Assembly: GCA_050743385.1 (NCBI GenBank)
Contig: JBOGFJ010000029.1
Span: forward strand, 1 to 24,963
Length of the DNA stretch: 24,963 nt
Source of the DNA: JACDBD01 sp050743385
Lineage (GTDB): Bacteria; Actinomycetota; Acidimicrobiia; IMCC26256; JACDBD01
Direction of reading: 5' to 3'
The notes beneath the pieces are model-generated. The model saw only the letters and a program-made list of their open reading frames with translations, was not told the origin of the DNA and ran no database searches. A program made the position numbers and the translations under genes. This document shows positions 1 to 6,218 of the stretch, one piece after another; within the stretch, counting starts at the first letter, position 1, and every line of letters starts with the position of its first letter.

Positions 1-199
1 AGGCCCGGTACAGCTCGCGAGGTGGGTGCGGTCGAGCCCCGAGCTCGAACAGCACCGGCGTGAGCCGGAGGGTCGAGATCGCACGGGCCACCGCGGCACG
101 CTCCTCGGAGAGCTCGGCCAGCGTGGAACTCACGAAAACGCGGAGACGCTGATCCGGGGTCCGGATCGCTGCCGGGCCCTCCTGCTGTTCGGCCATCAT
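1..199 (-). CDS. DUF4062 domain protein, N-terminal 66 codons only
   Basis: The reverse strand reads MMAEQQEGPAAIRTPDQRLR, then VFVSSTLAELSEERAAVARA, then a segment with TPVLFELGARPHPPRELYRA, and is open to the window edge. The string VFVSSTxxEL-xxER-xAVxxAI, followed by xPVxFExxxRPxPPxxxY, is the hallmark of the DUF4062 domain. That domain normally forms the N-terminus of large multidomain proteins (NTPase, TPR, regulator or effector domains). The start is the ATGATG pair at 199-194, preceded by a GGGGATGG purine-rich stretch that can serve as ribosome binding site. The remainder of the protein, and therefore its function, lies outside the window. It is on the same strand as the ctaB-tlpA pair but about 150 nt downstream, so it is probably a separate unit. 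The family call is strong; the role is unknown. Confidence 0.75.
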   Translation of the reverse strand, partial: MMAEQQEGPAAIRTPDQRLRVFVSSTLAELSEERAAVARAISTLRLTPVLFELGARPHPPRELYRA

Positions 200-255
200 C
201 CATCCCCGAGACGATCTGCCGTCGAAGTCTGGACGGTCACCCTTTGGAGTGCCAA

Positions 256-277
256 CGCTCGGGGTCAACCCCGGGCG
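256..277 (-). terminator. Hairpin downstream of the ctaB-tlpA pair
   Basis: CGCTCGGGG (256-264) and CCCCGGGCG (269-277) pair over 9 bp with one G-T wobble around a TCAA loop. On the reverse strand it lies about 75 nt after the tlpA stop codon and before the DUF4062 start. There is no clear T-tract after it, so it would be an actinobacterial-type hairpin terminator or a leader structure of the next gene. The rest of the 151-nt gap (200-350) shows only a weak GTCTC-GGA-GAGAC hairpin at 316-328. Confidence 0.4.
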
Positions 278-350
278 GTGGCTTGCTCCCTTGGACCTCC
301 GACCCGCGAGAAGCGGTCTCGGAGAGACGGGTGAGCGGCGCGGGGTCGCG

Positions 351-956
351 CTATGCGGGCAGGATCTTCGCGAGTGACGCGTCCAAGGCTTCCTTCGACG
401 AGAACCCGATCACCCGATCCGCGATCTGCCCGTCCGGGGCGATGAAGAACGTGAGGGGAATCGCGCGCACCCCGTAGCTCAGGGCGACAGCGCCGCCGTC
501 GTCGACCGCCTGGGGCCAGACGGCATCCATCTCCTCGACGAACATCCGGGAGTCGGACTCGATGTCCTGGTAGGTGACGCCCACGACCGCGAGACGTTCA
601 CGCTCGTACTCGTCGAGCGCGGCGGCCAGGAGTGGGAACTCCTCGCGACACGGGTTGCACCACGACGCCCAGAAGTTCACGACGGTCGGCCGACCCCGGA
701 ACTCGGAGAGGGCGACGGTGTCGCGCCCGAGCGCGGGCAGGGTGAAGTCGGGTGCTTCATCGCCGACATCGGCGACCCCCCGCGTGGCCGCACCACCACG
801 TCCCTGCGTTTCGGTCGCATCGTCGTCCGCGAGCACGAACGCGGTGGCGATCACGACGATGACGACGACCGCGGCTGCGGCCAGCGCGGCCAGCGACTTC
901 CCGCGCGACCGGCGGCCTGTCCGCTCAGGCGGAACGGATGAGGGTGTCGACGGCAA
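351..956 (-). CDS. Membrane-anchored TlpA/ResA-like thiol-disulfide oxidoreductase
   Basis: This is a 201-residue protein. Residues 1-20 are basic and cytoplasmic. Residues about 21-43 form one hydrophobic helix (an alanine/valine/isoleucine run), so the rest is predicted to face the outside. From about residue 63 there is an AhpC/TSA-Redoxin fold: GDEAPDFTLPAL, then VVNFWASWCNPCREEFPLL with the redox pair C100/C103, then the cis-Pro region AIPLTFFIAPDG. Relatives (ResA, TlpA, CcmG) reduce disulfides needed for cytochrome c or cytochrome oxidase maturation, which fits its place directly after ctaB. The only plausible start in frame upstream of the membrane helix is a TTG at 956-954. It lies inside the 3' end of ctaB (32-nt overlap) and has no evident Shine-Dalgarno sequence, so translation probably depends on coupling. 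The exact partner protein cannot be told from sequence. Confidence 0.88.
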   Translation of the reverse strand: MPSTPSSVPPERTGRRSRGKSLAALAAAAVVVIVVIATAFVLADDDATETQGRGGAATRGVADVGDEAPDFTLPALGRDTVALSEFRGRPTVVNFWASWCNPCREEFPLLAAALDEYERERLAVVGVTYQDIESDSRMFVEEMDAVWPQAVDDGGAVALSYGVRAIPLTFFIAPDGQIADRVIGFSSKEALDASLAKILPA

Positions 957-1896
957 TGGCCGCGAAGAGCAGTGCGAGGTACGTGTTGGAGAACGAGAAG
1001 AGCTTGATCGCGCGCGTGGGCGTGACGTCGCGGTCGAGACGGGCGGCGCGGAGGATGAAGAGCGCGCCGAGGACGGCGGCCGCGACGACGTAGAGCAGAC
1101 CCATGTGGTCGAACGCGAGGAGGACGAACGTCACCGCCACGACCACCACGGTGTAGGCGAGGATCTGACGGGCGGCGGCCCGGTTCCCCCGCACCACGGG
1201 CAACATCGGGATGCCGGCGGCTCGGTAGTCGTCCTCGTAGCGGAGTGCGAGGGCCCAGAAGTGCGGCGGCGTCCAGCAGAAGACGATCGCGAACAGCACC
1301 CACGCGGGGGCATCGAGGCGTCCCGTCACCGCCGCCCATCCGACGAGCACCGGGACCGCACCGGCTGCGCCCCCGATCACGATGTTCTGAGGGCTTCGGG
1401 GCTTGAGCCAGATCGTGTACACGAAGACGTAGAAGAGCATGGCGCTGACTGCGAGCGCCGCGGACAACAGGTTGACCGCGGCCCACAGCCAGGCGAACGC
1501 GGCTGCCTCGAGCACGAGCCCGAACACCAACGCGTCCCGTGGTGCGATCGCGCCGGCCGGCAGGGGCCGGCTGTGCGTGCGCCGCATCATCTGGTCGCGG
1601 TCGCGCTCGATCCAGCAGTTGATGGTGTTCGCGCCACCGGCGGCCAGGGCGCCGCCCAGCAGCACCGCCAACATGAGCGTGATCGACGGGAGCTCTCCCG
1701 CTGCGAGCACCATCGCCGGGACCGTCGTGACGAGGAGGAGCTCGATGACGCGGGGCTTCGTCAGCAGGAAGTACGAGCGGACGAGGCGCGCGCCGCGCTG
1801 CCAGGACGAGAGCGTCGCTGAGACGGGAGCCGGGCGCGGTGGCGCGCTCGCGCCGGCGACGGGCTCGTCGGGGACGACGTCGGGGGAATGCGACAC
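925..1896 (-). CDS. ctaB: Protoheme IX farnesyltransferase (haem O synthase)
   Basis: From the GTG at 1896 the product is 323 residues, the normal size for the family. It is a UbiA-type polytopic membrane prenyltransferase with several hydrophobic helices after residue 50. Diagnostic pieces are SYFLLTKPRVIELLLVTTVP near residues 41-60, the first Asp-rich prenyl-diphosphate/Mg site NCWIERDRDQMMRRT at 93-107 with SRPLPAG after it, and FCWTPPHFWALALRYEDDYR for the second site. The enzyme transfers a farnesyl group to haem B to give haem O for aa3/bo-type oxidases. The reading frame stays open upstream to 2247, but that part antisense-overlaps the groES-like gene and has low-complexity composition, so I reject it. 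A TACATT -10 element 10 nt before the GTG supports this start. In many actinobacteria ctaB stands next to tkt; here tkt is about 16 kb away. Confidence 0.92.
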   Translation of the reverse strand: MSHSPDVVPDEPVAGASAPPRPAPVSATLSSWQRGARLVRSYFLLTKPRVIELLLVTTVPAMVLAAGELPSITLMLAVLLGGALAAGGANTINCWIERDRDQMMRRTHSRPLPAGAIAPRDALVFGLVLEAAAFAWLWAAVNLLSAALAVSAMLFYVFVYTIWLKPRSPQNIVIGGAAGAVPVLVGWAAVTGRLDAPAWVLFAIVFCWTPPHFWALALRYEDDYRAAGIPMLPVVRGNRAAARQILAYTVVVVAVTFVLLAFDHMGLLYVVAAAVLGALFILRAARLDRDVTPTRAIKLFSFSNTYLALLFAAIAVDTLIRSA

Positions 1897-1906
1897 GGTA
1901 TGTCGG

Positions 1907-1912
1907 AATGTA
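1907..1912 (-). promoter_or_regulatory. Candidate -10 element for ctaB
   Basis: The reverse strand has TACATT, matching the actinobacterial -10 pattern TAnnnT, with 10 nt between it and the ctaB GTG. A transcript starting 7-8 nt downstream would have a leader of only about 3 nt. No convincing -35 was seen. Confidence 0.4.
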
Positions 1913-1945
1913 GCCGAGGGCCTCGGGCGCCTACGAAGCGCAACT

Positions 1946-1983
1946 CTTCTGGTCGCGCTCGTTCGCTCGCCGCTCCCGCACGC
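1946..1983 (-). repeat. Dispersed 38-nt element, copy 1
   Basis: Read on the reverse strand this begins GCGTGCGGGAGCGGCGAGCG and ends GAGCGCGACCAGAAG. It matches the forward-strand copy at 8630-8667 with about 35 of 38 positions equal after one small indel on each side. It lies in the non-coding divergent gap between ctaB and the groES-like gene. Confidence 0.6.
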
Positions 1984-1997
1984 TCCCGGCGGTCCCG

Positions 1998-2016
1998 GGG
2001 CGGGCCGAGCCCGCCC
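1998..2016. other. GC-rich perfect hairpin in the ctaB/groES divergent gap
   Basis: GGGCGGGC (1998-2005) and GCCCGCCC (2009-2016) form an 8-bp perfect stem with a CGA loop. It sits about 45 nt before the groES-like start and could insulate the two divergent units or bind a regulator; the role is unknown. The 165-nt gap 1897-2062 otherwise holds the two promoters and the 38-nt dispersed element. Confidence 0.4.
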
Positions 2017-2049
2017 GTGGTCGGAGGATGGCAGCCGCTCGGTTGTCGC

Positions 2050-2055
2050 TAGCCT
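2050..2055 (+). promoter_or_regulatory. -10 element, leaderless start of groES-like gene
   Basis: TAGCCT is followed by exactly 7 nt and then GTG at 2063. This TAnnnT-N7-start layout places the transcription start on the first base of the start codon, as in actinobacterial leaderless mRNAs. It is the main reason for choosing the GTG at 2063 over the ATG at 2102. Confidence 0.55.
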
Positions 2056-2062
2056 CGTAGGC

Positions 2063-2395
2063 GTGCCCGACGGCGACGACGACCAGAAGCACGGCATTCG
2101 CATGACCGCCGATCGCCTGCTCGTGCAGCCATCGACGGAGGTGGGTGAGCGCAAGTCGCGCAGCGGCATCGTGATCCCGGCGACCGCGAACGTCGATCGC
2201 CGTCTCGGCTGGGCCGAGGTGATCGCGGTGGGTCCCACCGTCCGCAACGTCGAGGAGGGGGATCTCGTGCTGTTCCTGCCCGACGCCGGTTACGAGGTCG
2301 AGATCCGCGGCGACGAGTACCTGCTGTTGCGCGAGCGCGACGTGCACGCAGTGGCGTCGAGCCGCACCGAGGGCCAGACCGGGTTGTACCTGTGA
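2063..2395 (+). CDS. Stand-alone GroES-like co-chaperone
   Basis: The product has 110 residues. Core features are MTADRLLVQP near residue 14, a GroES-type mobile loop SRSGIVIPATA (the hydrophobic I-V-I triplet is the GroEL-contact motif of the family), WAEVIAVGPTVRNVEEGDLV for the barrel, and YLLLRERDVHAV near the end, all in GroES order. There is no groEL beside it, so this is a secondary, solitary paralogue of the kind seen in actinobacteria rather than the main chaperonin subunit. The GTG start follows a TAGCCT -10 by 7 nt; the ATG at 2102 would give 97 residues and begin right at the barrel. Its stop overlaps the start of the dehydrogenase (GTGA), so the two are translationally coupled. 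Whether it caps GroEL or has another role cannot be told from sequence. Confidence 0.85.
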   Translation: MPDGDDDQKHGIRMTADRLLVQPSTEVGERKSRSGIVIPATANVDRRLGWAEVIAVGPTVRNVEEGDLVLFLPDAGYEVEIRGDEYLLLRERDVHAVASSRTEGQTGLYL

Positions 2396-3165
2396 GCCTC
2401 GATCCGGTGAAGACGTTCCGGCTCGACGGCAAGGTCGCGCTCGTCACCGGCGGCACCCGAGGCATCGGGCGGGCGATCGCCGAGGCGTACGTGGCGGCAG
2501 GAGCGGCGGTGTGCGTGCTCGCCCGCAAGCCCGACGAGCTCACCGAGACACTCGACGCGCTCACGGCTCAGGGCGGGACGGCAACCACCTTCGCGGGCTC
2601 AGCCGGCGACCCGACCGCGATCGCGGCCTGCGTCGAGCACTGCATGACGGAGCTGGGCAGCATCGACATCCTGGTCAACAACGCCGGCACCAACCCGACG
2701 TTCGGCCCGCTCATCGACATCGAACCGGGCGCGATGCGCAAGATCCTCGAGGTCAACCTCGAAGGCCCGCTCCTGCTCTCCCAGGCGGCGTGGCGGGCGT
2801 GGATGCAGGAGCACGGTGGTGCGATCATCAACGTGTCGTCGACGGGCGGTATCCGTCCATCAGTCGGGATCGGCATGTACAACACGTCGAAGGCGGCGTT
2901 GATCCATCTGACGCGCCAACTCGCGGGCGAGCTCGGACCCGCGGTGCGCGTGAACGCCCTCGCCCCCGGCCTCGTGAAGACGTTCTTCGCCCGCGCGCTC
3001 TACGAGCACGACGAGGAGGGTCTGGCGCAGCGCTTCCCGATGAAGCGGCTCGGCATCCCCGACGACATCGCGGGGGCGGCACTGTTCCTCGCGTCGGAGG
3101 CGTCGTCGTGGCTCACGGGCGACGTGCTCGTCGTCGACGGCGGGATGACGGTCTCGGGCATCTAG
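2392..3165 (+). CDS. Short-chain dehydrogenase/reductase (SDR), classical type
   Basis: This 257-residue protein has full classical SDR architecture: the NAD(P) glycine motif TGGTRGIG at about 19-26, NNAG at 96-99, Ser149/150, and the catalytic pair in YNTSK (Tyr163, Lys167), ending LTGDVLVVDGGMTVSGI as is typical of glucose-1-dehydrogenase/FabG-like members. It oxidises or reduces an alcohol/ketone with NAD(P). Cofactor preference and substrate are not readable with confidence. The GTG start overlaps the groES-like stop by 4 nt. The 3' end converges with the opposite-strand gene at 3170 with only 4 nt between the stop codons and no room for a terminator, so the two transcripts probably overlap. 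Confidence 0.92.
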   Translation: MSLDPVKTFRLDGKVALVTGGTRGIGRAIAEAYVAAGAAVCVLARKPDELTETLDALTAQGGTATTFAGSAGDPTAIAACVEHCMTELGSIDILVNNAGTNPTFGPLIDIEPGAMRKILEVNLEGPLLLSQAAWRAWMQEHGGAIINVSSTGGIRPSVGIGMYNTSKAALIHLTRQLAGELGPAVRVNALAPGLVKTFFARALYEHDEEGLAQRFPMKRLGIPDDIAGAALFLASEASSWLTGDVLVVDGGMTVSGI

Positions 3166-3169
3166 CGGG

Positions 3170-3925
3170 TTACAAGAAGGCTCGGGCCACGTCCAGGGCC
3201 GCAACGGCACCCTTGCCGTCGGCGCGCAGGTCGCGCGTGTCGTCGAGCGCGATGCGCTGGACGAAGAGCCGGCAGTACTCACCTGCAGGCCCGGTGACCC
3301 GGTTCGGGGCATCGGGGGGACCGAAGTCCCAGTGGGCGCCCGAGGGCAAGATGAGCTCGACGCGCAGCTCGCCTTCCGGTCGTTCGCGACCGGCGACCGA
3401 GAACGCGTACGGCAGGGCACGCGTCCCGAGCCAGGCCACGTGACGGATCCGATCGGTGTCCACGGCGCGGACTCCGAGCGCCGCACGAACATCGAGGCCG
3501 TGCGCCCACGTCTCCATGAGCCGGGCGGTGACAAACGACGGCGGGCGCATCCCGAGTCCCCAGGGAACGCGCGTGCCCGGGTCGAGATGCGCGAGCACGT
3601 CGCGCTCCCGGGCGGCGGCCTCCTCCCACCACGTCAGCACCTCGGCGCCGGTGAGACGTCTCCCTCGGAGGACGCCCCACAACGTCGCGTCCTCGGCCGA
3701 AGCCATCTGGGCGGCGAAGTCGTTGAGCGGGCGCGTCCCCCCGGTACAGGTATCGACGGCGATCTCGTCGGTGTCGGCGAGATGCGCGATGGTGTCGCGC
3801 ACATCCCACGCCTTCGCCGGGGTGACACGAAACCAGCGGTCGTCGGGTATCCCGACCAGAATGGTCTGCGTGTCGAGCTGCTCGGCCTCGAGATCGGCGA
3901 GCAGCGCGGCGTAGTCGTCTTGCAC
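3170..3925 (-). CDS. TIGR03084/DinB-like metal-binding protein
   Basis: The product has 251 residues. The N-terminal half is a mycothiol-dependent isomerase-like (DinB) helical bundle: DYAALLADLEAEQ, then WDVRDTIAHLADTDEIAV with the conserved metal-ligand type His, then ETWAHGLDVRAALGV with a second His. The C-terminal half has the WDFGPPDAPNRVTGPAGEYC region typical of the TIGR03084 family. Members are conserved in actinobacteria and their reaction is unsettled; a thiol (mycothiol) transfer or isomerisation is the usual guess. The start is the GTG at 3925, which shares one base with the stop of the upstream gene (TAGTG), so coupling is near certain. An ORF extension further upstream exists but lies inside the neighbour. 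Confidence 0.82.
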   Translation of the reverse strand: MQDDYAALLADLEAEQLDTQTILVGIPDDRWFRVTPAKAWDVRDTIAHLADTDEIAVDTCTGGTRPLNDFAAQMASAEDATLWGVLRGRRLTGAEVLTWWEEAAARERDVLAHLDPGTRVPWGLGMRPPSFVTARLMETWAHGLDVRAALGVRAVDTDRIRHVAWLGTRALPYAFSVAGRERPEGELRVELILPSGAHWDFGPPDAPNRVTGPAGEYCRLFVQRIALDDTRDLRADGKGAVAALDVARAFL

Positions 3926-4749
3926 TAACGCCGAGGGCCGCGACTGCCCGTGAACCGCACCGGGACCTCGGCAGGATGGCGCACGGGCGGAGGCTGCGAC
4001 CGCCCGCGCCCGTCGAGGTAGCGCGCGACCTGCTCGTAGAGCTCCGCGCCCATCATCTTGCGCAGCTCCTCGGCGAGGGTGCGGTACACGGGCTCGGGGT
4101 CGACGAACGCCTCGGGTGCTTCCGTGCACCACCAGGCAAAGTCTTCGCCGCCCTCACCCCAACCGTCGCGACCGAACTCCGACAGCGTCGACACGACGGT
4201 GCCGTCCTCCTGTTCCTCGTCGACGCACCGCAACGGGAGCTGCCAGCACACGTCGGGCTTGAGATCGCTGTGATGGGCATCGGTGCGCATCGACTGGAGG
4301 TGCAACGCGCAGCCGGCACCGGCGGGGAAGCCGGGGCGGTTGAGGAAGATGCAGGCGTCGTCGACGAGGCGGGTGCGCCACTCCTGCTTGCCCTCCTCGT
4401 CCTTGCCGGACTTGGCGTAGATGCCGTGCTTGCGGCCGGCCTTCGCGAACTGCCACACGTCGTCCGGGAGCTGTTTGGCCGCGCGCACGACCCGGTCGCG
4501 GTCCTTGCGATTGGAGAAGTGGGCGCCGTACGAGCAACACCCCTGCGCCATCTCGGGCGCCGGCTCGGTGAGCACTCCCTGGCAGCCCTCGCCGAAGATG
4601 CAGCGCCACGACGACGTGAGGAAGGTCACGTCGACCTGCCAGCGCCGTCCGTCTTCATTCGGGTCGTCGAAGCTGACCCACTCGCGGGTGGGGCCCATAC
4701 GGGCCTGGTGCCCGTTCCCGCGCTCCTTGTCGGTCCGCCTCTTTCCCAT
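3925..4749 (-). CDS. Conserved cysteine-rich protein of unknown function
   Basis: This 274-residue soluble protein starts MGKRRTDKERGNGH. Visible cysteines are C50 and C56 (CIFGEGC), C71-C72 (GCCSYGAHF), C133, C147, C168 and C175, plus WWC near 208. The spacing CxxxxxC...CC...C...C resembles the YkgJ/UPF0153-type cysteine clusters thought to bind zinc or an iron-sulfur centre, and histidines near 149 and 159-160 could also be ligands. I recognise the pattern but not a characterised enzyme, so no function is assigned. The ATG at 4749 stands 7 nt after TAAGGT, supporting both the start and a leaderless transcript. It is the first gene of a two-gene unit with the TIGR03084-like protein and is divergent from glcD. 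Confidence 0.75.
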   Translation of the reverse strand: MGKRRTDKERGNGHQARMGPTREWVSFDDPNEDGRRWQVDVTFLTSSWRCIFGEGCQGVLTEPAPEMAQGCCSYGAHFSNRKDRDRVVRAAKQLPDDVWQFAKAGRKHGIYAKSGKDEEGKQEWRTRLVDDACIFLNRPGFPAGAGCALHLQSMRTDAHHSDLKPDVCWQLPLRCVDEEQEDGTVVSTLSEFGRDGWGEGGEDFAWWCTEAPEAFVDPEPVYRTLAEELRKMMGAELYEQVARYLDGRGRSQPPPVRHPAEVPVRFTGSRGPRR

Positions 4750-4756
4750 GGGCGCG

Positions 4757-4762
4757 ACCTTA
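4757..4762 (-). promoter_or_regulatory. -10 element, leaderless start of cysteine-rich gene
   Basis: TAAGGT on the reverse strand is followed by CGCGCCC (7 nt) and the ATG at 4749, the expected geometry for a leaderless transcript. The ten bases TAAGGTCGCG recur at the promoter near 21415-21424. Confidence 0.55.
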
Positions 4763-4775
4763 GCGATGCCCCGCG

Positions 4776-4781
4776 TAGGCT
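4776..4781 (+). promoter_or_regulatory. -10 element upstream of glcD
   Basis: TAGGCT matches TAnnnT and is identical to the -10 proposed for the gene at 21462. A start of transcription 7 nt after it falls on the A at 4788. That is inside the predicted glcD reading frame and after the TTG at 4782, which makes the true glcD start uncertain. Confidence 0.45.
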
Positions 4782-6218
4782 TTGGACATCGACGCCGCGA
4801 CCACGACGCTGGTGGATGACCTCCGGAGCGTGCTCGGCGCCGACCGGGCCCGCGCCGAGCCGCTCGAGCTCGCGCTCTATCAGCGCGACGCCGGGGTCGA
4901 CCGCGGCCAGGCCGCGGCTGTCTGCTTCCCGTCCACCGGCGCCGACCTCGCCGCCGCCGTGAGCGTCGCCGCTCGCCACGACCGGCCCTTCGTCGCCCGT
5001 GGGAGTGGCACCGGGCTCGCCGGCGGCGCCACCCCGGTCGGCGACCCGCTCGTCATCGTGACGACCCAGCTCAATCGGATCCTCGAGGTCGACGCCGAGG
5101 AGCGGTTCGCGTGGGTCGAGCCCGGCGTCCTGAACCTCGACCTCAGCCGAGAGGTCCACCACCTGGGCCTGCACTACGCGCCCGACCCGTCGTCGCAGCA
5201 GGCGTGCACCATCGGCGGCAACGTGGCCACGAACGCGGGTGGCCCCCACTGCCTGGCGGCGGGCGTGACCGCCACGCACGTCCTCGCGGTCGAGGTCGTG
5301 CTGGCGGACGGCTCGGTGGCGCTCCTCGGTGGCCTCGCGCCCGACCAACCCGGTTACGACCTCCGGGGTTGCTTCGTCGGCAGCGAGGGGACCATGGGGG
5401 TGGCGAGCCGCATCGCGGTTCGGCTCACCGCGAATCCTCCGGCGGTTCGAACCCTGCTGCTCGACTTCTCGAGCATCGACGATGCCGCCGCCACCGTCAG
5501 TGGGATCATCGCCGCCGGGATCGTGCCGGCGGCGCTGGAGATGATGGACGCCGAGATCACCCGCGCCGTCGAGGACTACGTCGGGGCCGGCTACCCGCGT
5601 GACGCCGCGGCCGTGCTCCTGGTCGAGCTCGACGGCCTCCCGGCCGGAGTCGAGGCGCAGGTGGAGTCGGTGAGCGCCGTCGGTCGCACGCACGGTGCCC
5701 GCAACGTGCGCGTCGCCGCCGACGAGGCCGAGCGCGCCCTGTTGTGGAAGGGCCGCAAGTCGGCGTTCGGTGCCATCGCCCGCATCGCGCCCGACTACTA
5801 CCTCCACGACGCGGTCGTGCCGCGCACGAAGCTCGTCGACGTGCTCCGCCAGGTCTACGAGATCGGCGCGGAGTACGACCTGACGATGATGAACGTCTTC
5901 CACGCCGGCGACGGCAATCTGCATCCGTTGATCGTGTTCGACCAGCGCGTCCCCGGCACATGGGAGCGGGTGCATGCTGCCGGCGACGCCATTCTCCGGG
6001 CATGCGTGGCCGCGGGCGGAGTCCTCTCGGGTGAGCACGGCATCGGGCTGGAGAAGCGCGAGGCGATGCCGTTGATCTTCGGCGTCGACGATCTCGACGC
6101 CCAGGCACGCCTCCGCGACGCGTTCGATCCGTCGGGACGGGCGAACCCGCAGAAGATCCTGCCCCGGGGCAGCCGGTGCGGCGAGGTCCAGCGGGTTCCC
6201 GAGGGGGCGTGGATCTGA
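4782..6218 (+). CDS. glcD: FAD-linked 2-hydroxyacid oxidase, GlcD-type subunit
   Basis: The product is about 478 residues if the TTG at 4782 is used. It has the PCMH-type FAD domain (VARGSGTGLAGGATPVGDPL near 70, then IGGNVATNAGGPHCL and FVGSEGTMGVASRIAVRL) and the C-terminal catalytic domain with NVFHAGDGNLHPLIVFD and SGEHGIGLEKREAM. These are the signatures of glycolate oxidase GlcD and the related D-lactate dehydrogenases. With GlcE and GlcF it should oxidise glycolate (or a similar 2-hydroxyacid) to the oxoacid and pass electrons to the quinone pool. The start is doubtful: candidates are TTG 4782, an ATC at 4788 that coincides with the predicted transcription start, and GTG 4812. All give an intact FAD domain. 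It overlaps glcE by 10 nt. Confidence 0.9.
   Translation: MDIDAATTTLVDDLRSVLGADRARAEPLELALYQRDAGVDRGQAAAVCFPSTGADLAAAVSVAARHDRPFVARGSGTGLAGGATPVGDPLVIVTTQLNRILEVDAEERFAWVEPGVLNLDLSREVHHLGLHYAPDPSSQQACTIGGNVATNAGGPHCLAAGVTATHVLAVEVVLADGSVALLGGLAPDQPGYDLRGCFVGSEGTMGVASRIAVRLTANPPAVRTLLLDFSSIDDAAATVSGIIAAGIVPAALEMMDAEITRAVEDYVGAGYPRDAAAVLLVELDGLPAGVEAQVESVSAVGRTHGARNVRVAADEAERALLWKGRKSAFGAIARIAPDYYLHDAVVPRTKLVDVLRQVYEIGAEYDLTMMNVFHAGDGNLHPLIVFDQRVPGTWERVHAAGDAILRACVAAGGVLSGEHGIGLEKREAMPLIFGVDDLDAQARLRDAFDPSGRANPQKILPRGSRCGEVQRVPEGAWI

Noticed and set aside
247..255. GAGTGCCAA, resembling half of a CIRCE heat-shock operator
   Set aside because: The partner half-site at the required 9-nt spacing is missing.
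26..334. Forward open frame of 102 codons
   Set aside because: It runs antisense to the DUF4062 start and has arginine/glycine-rich shadow composition with no family motif.
574..1821. 415-codon forward frame
   Set aside because: It is antisense to both tlpA and ctaB, consisting of charged low-complexity sequence typical of GC-rich shadow frames.
1897..2247. N-terminal extension of ctaB by about 117 codons
   Set aside because: It overlaps the groES-like gene on the other strand, has low-complexity composition, and would make the protein far longer than its family.
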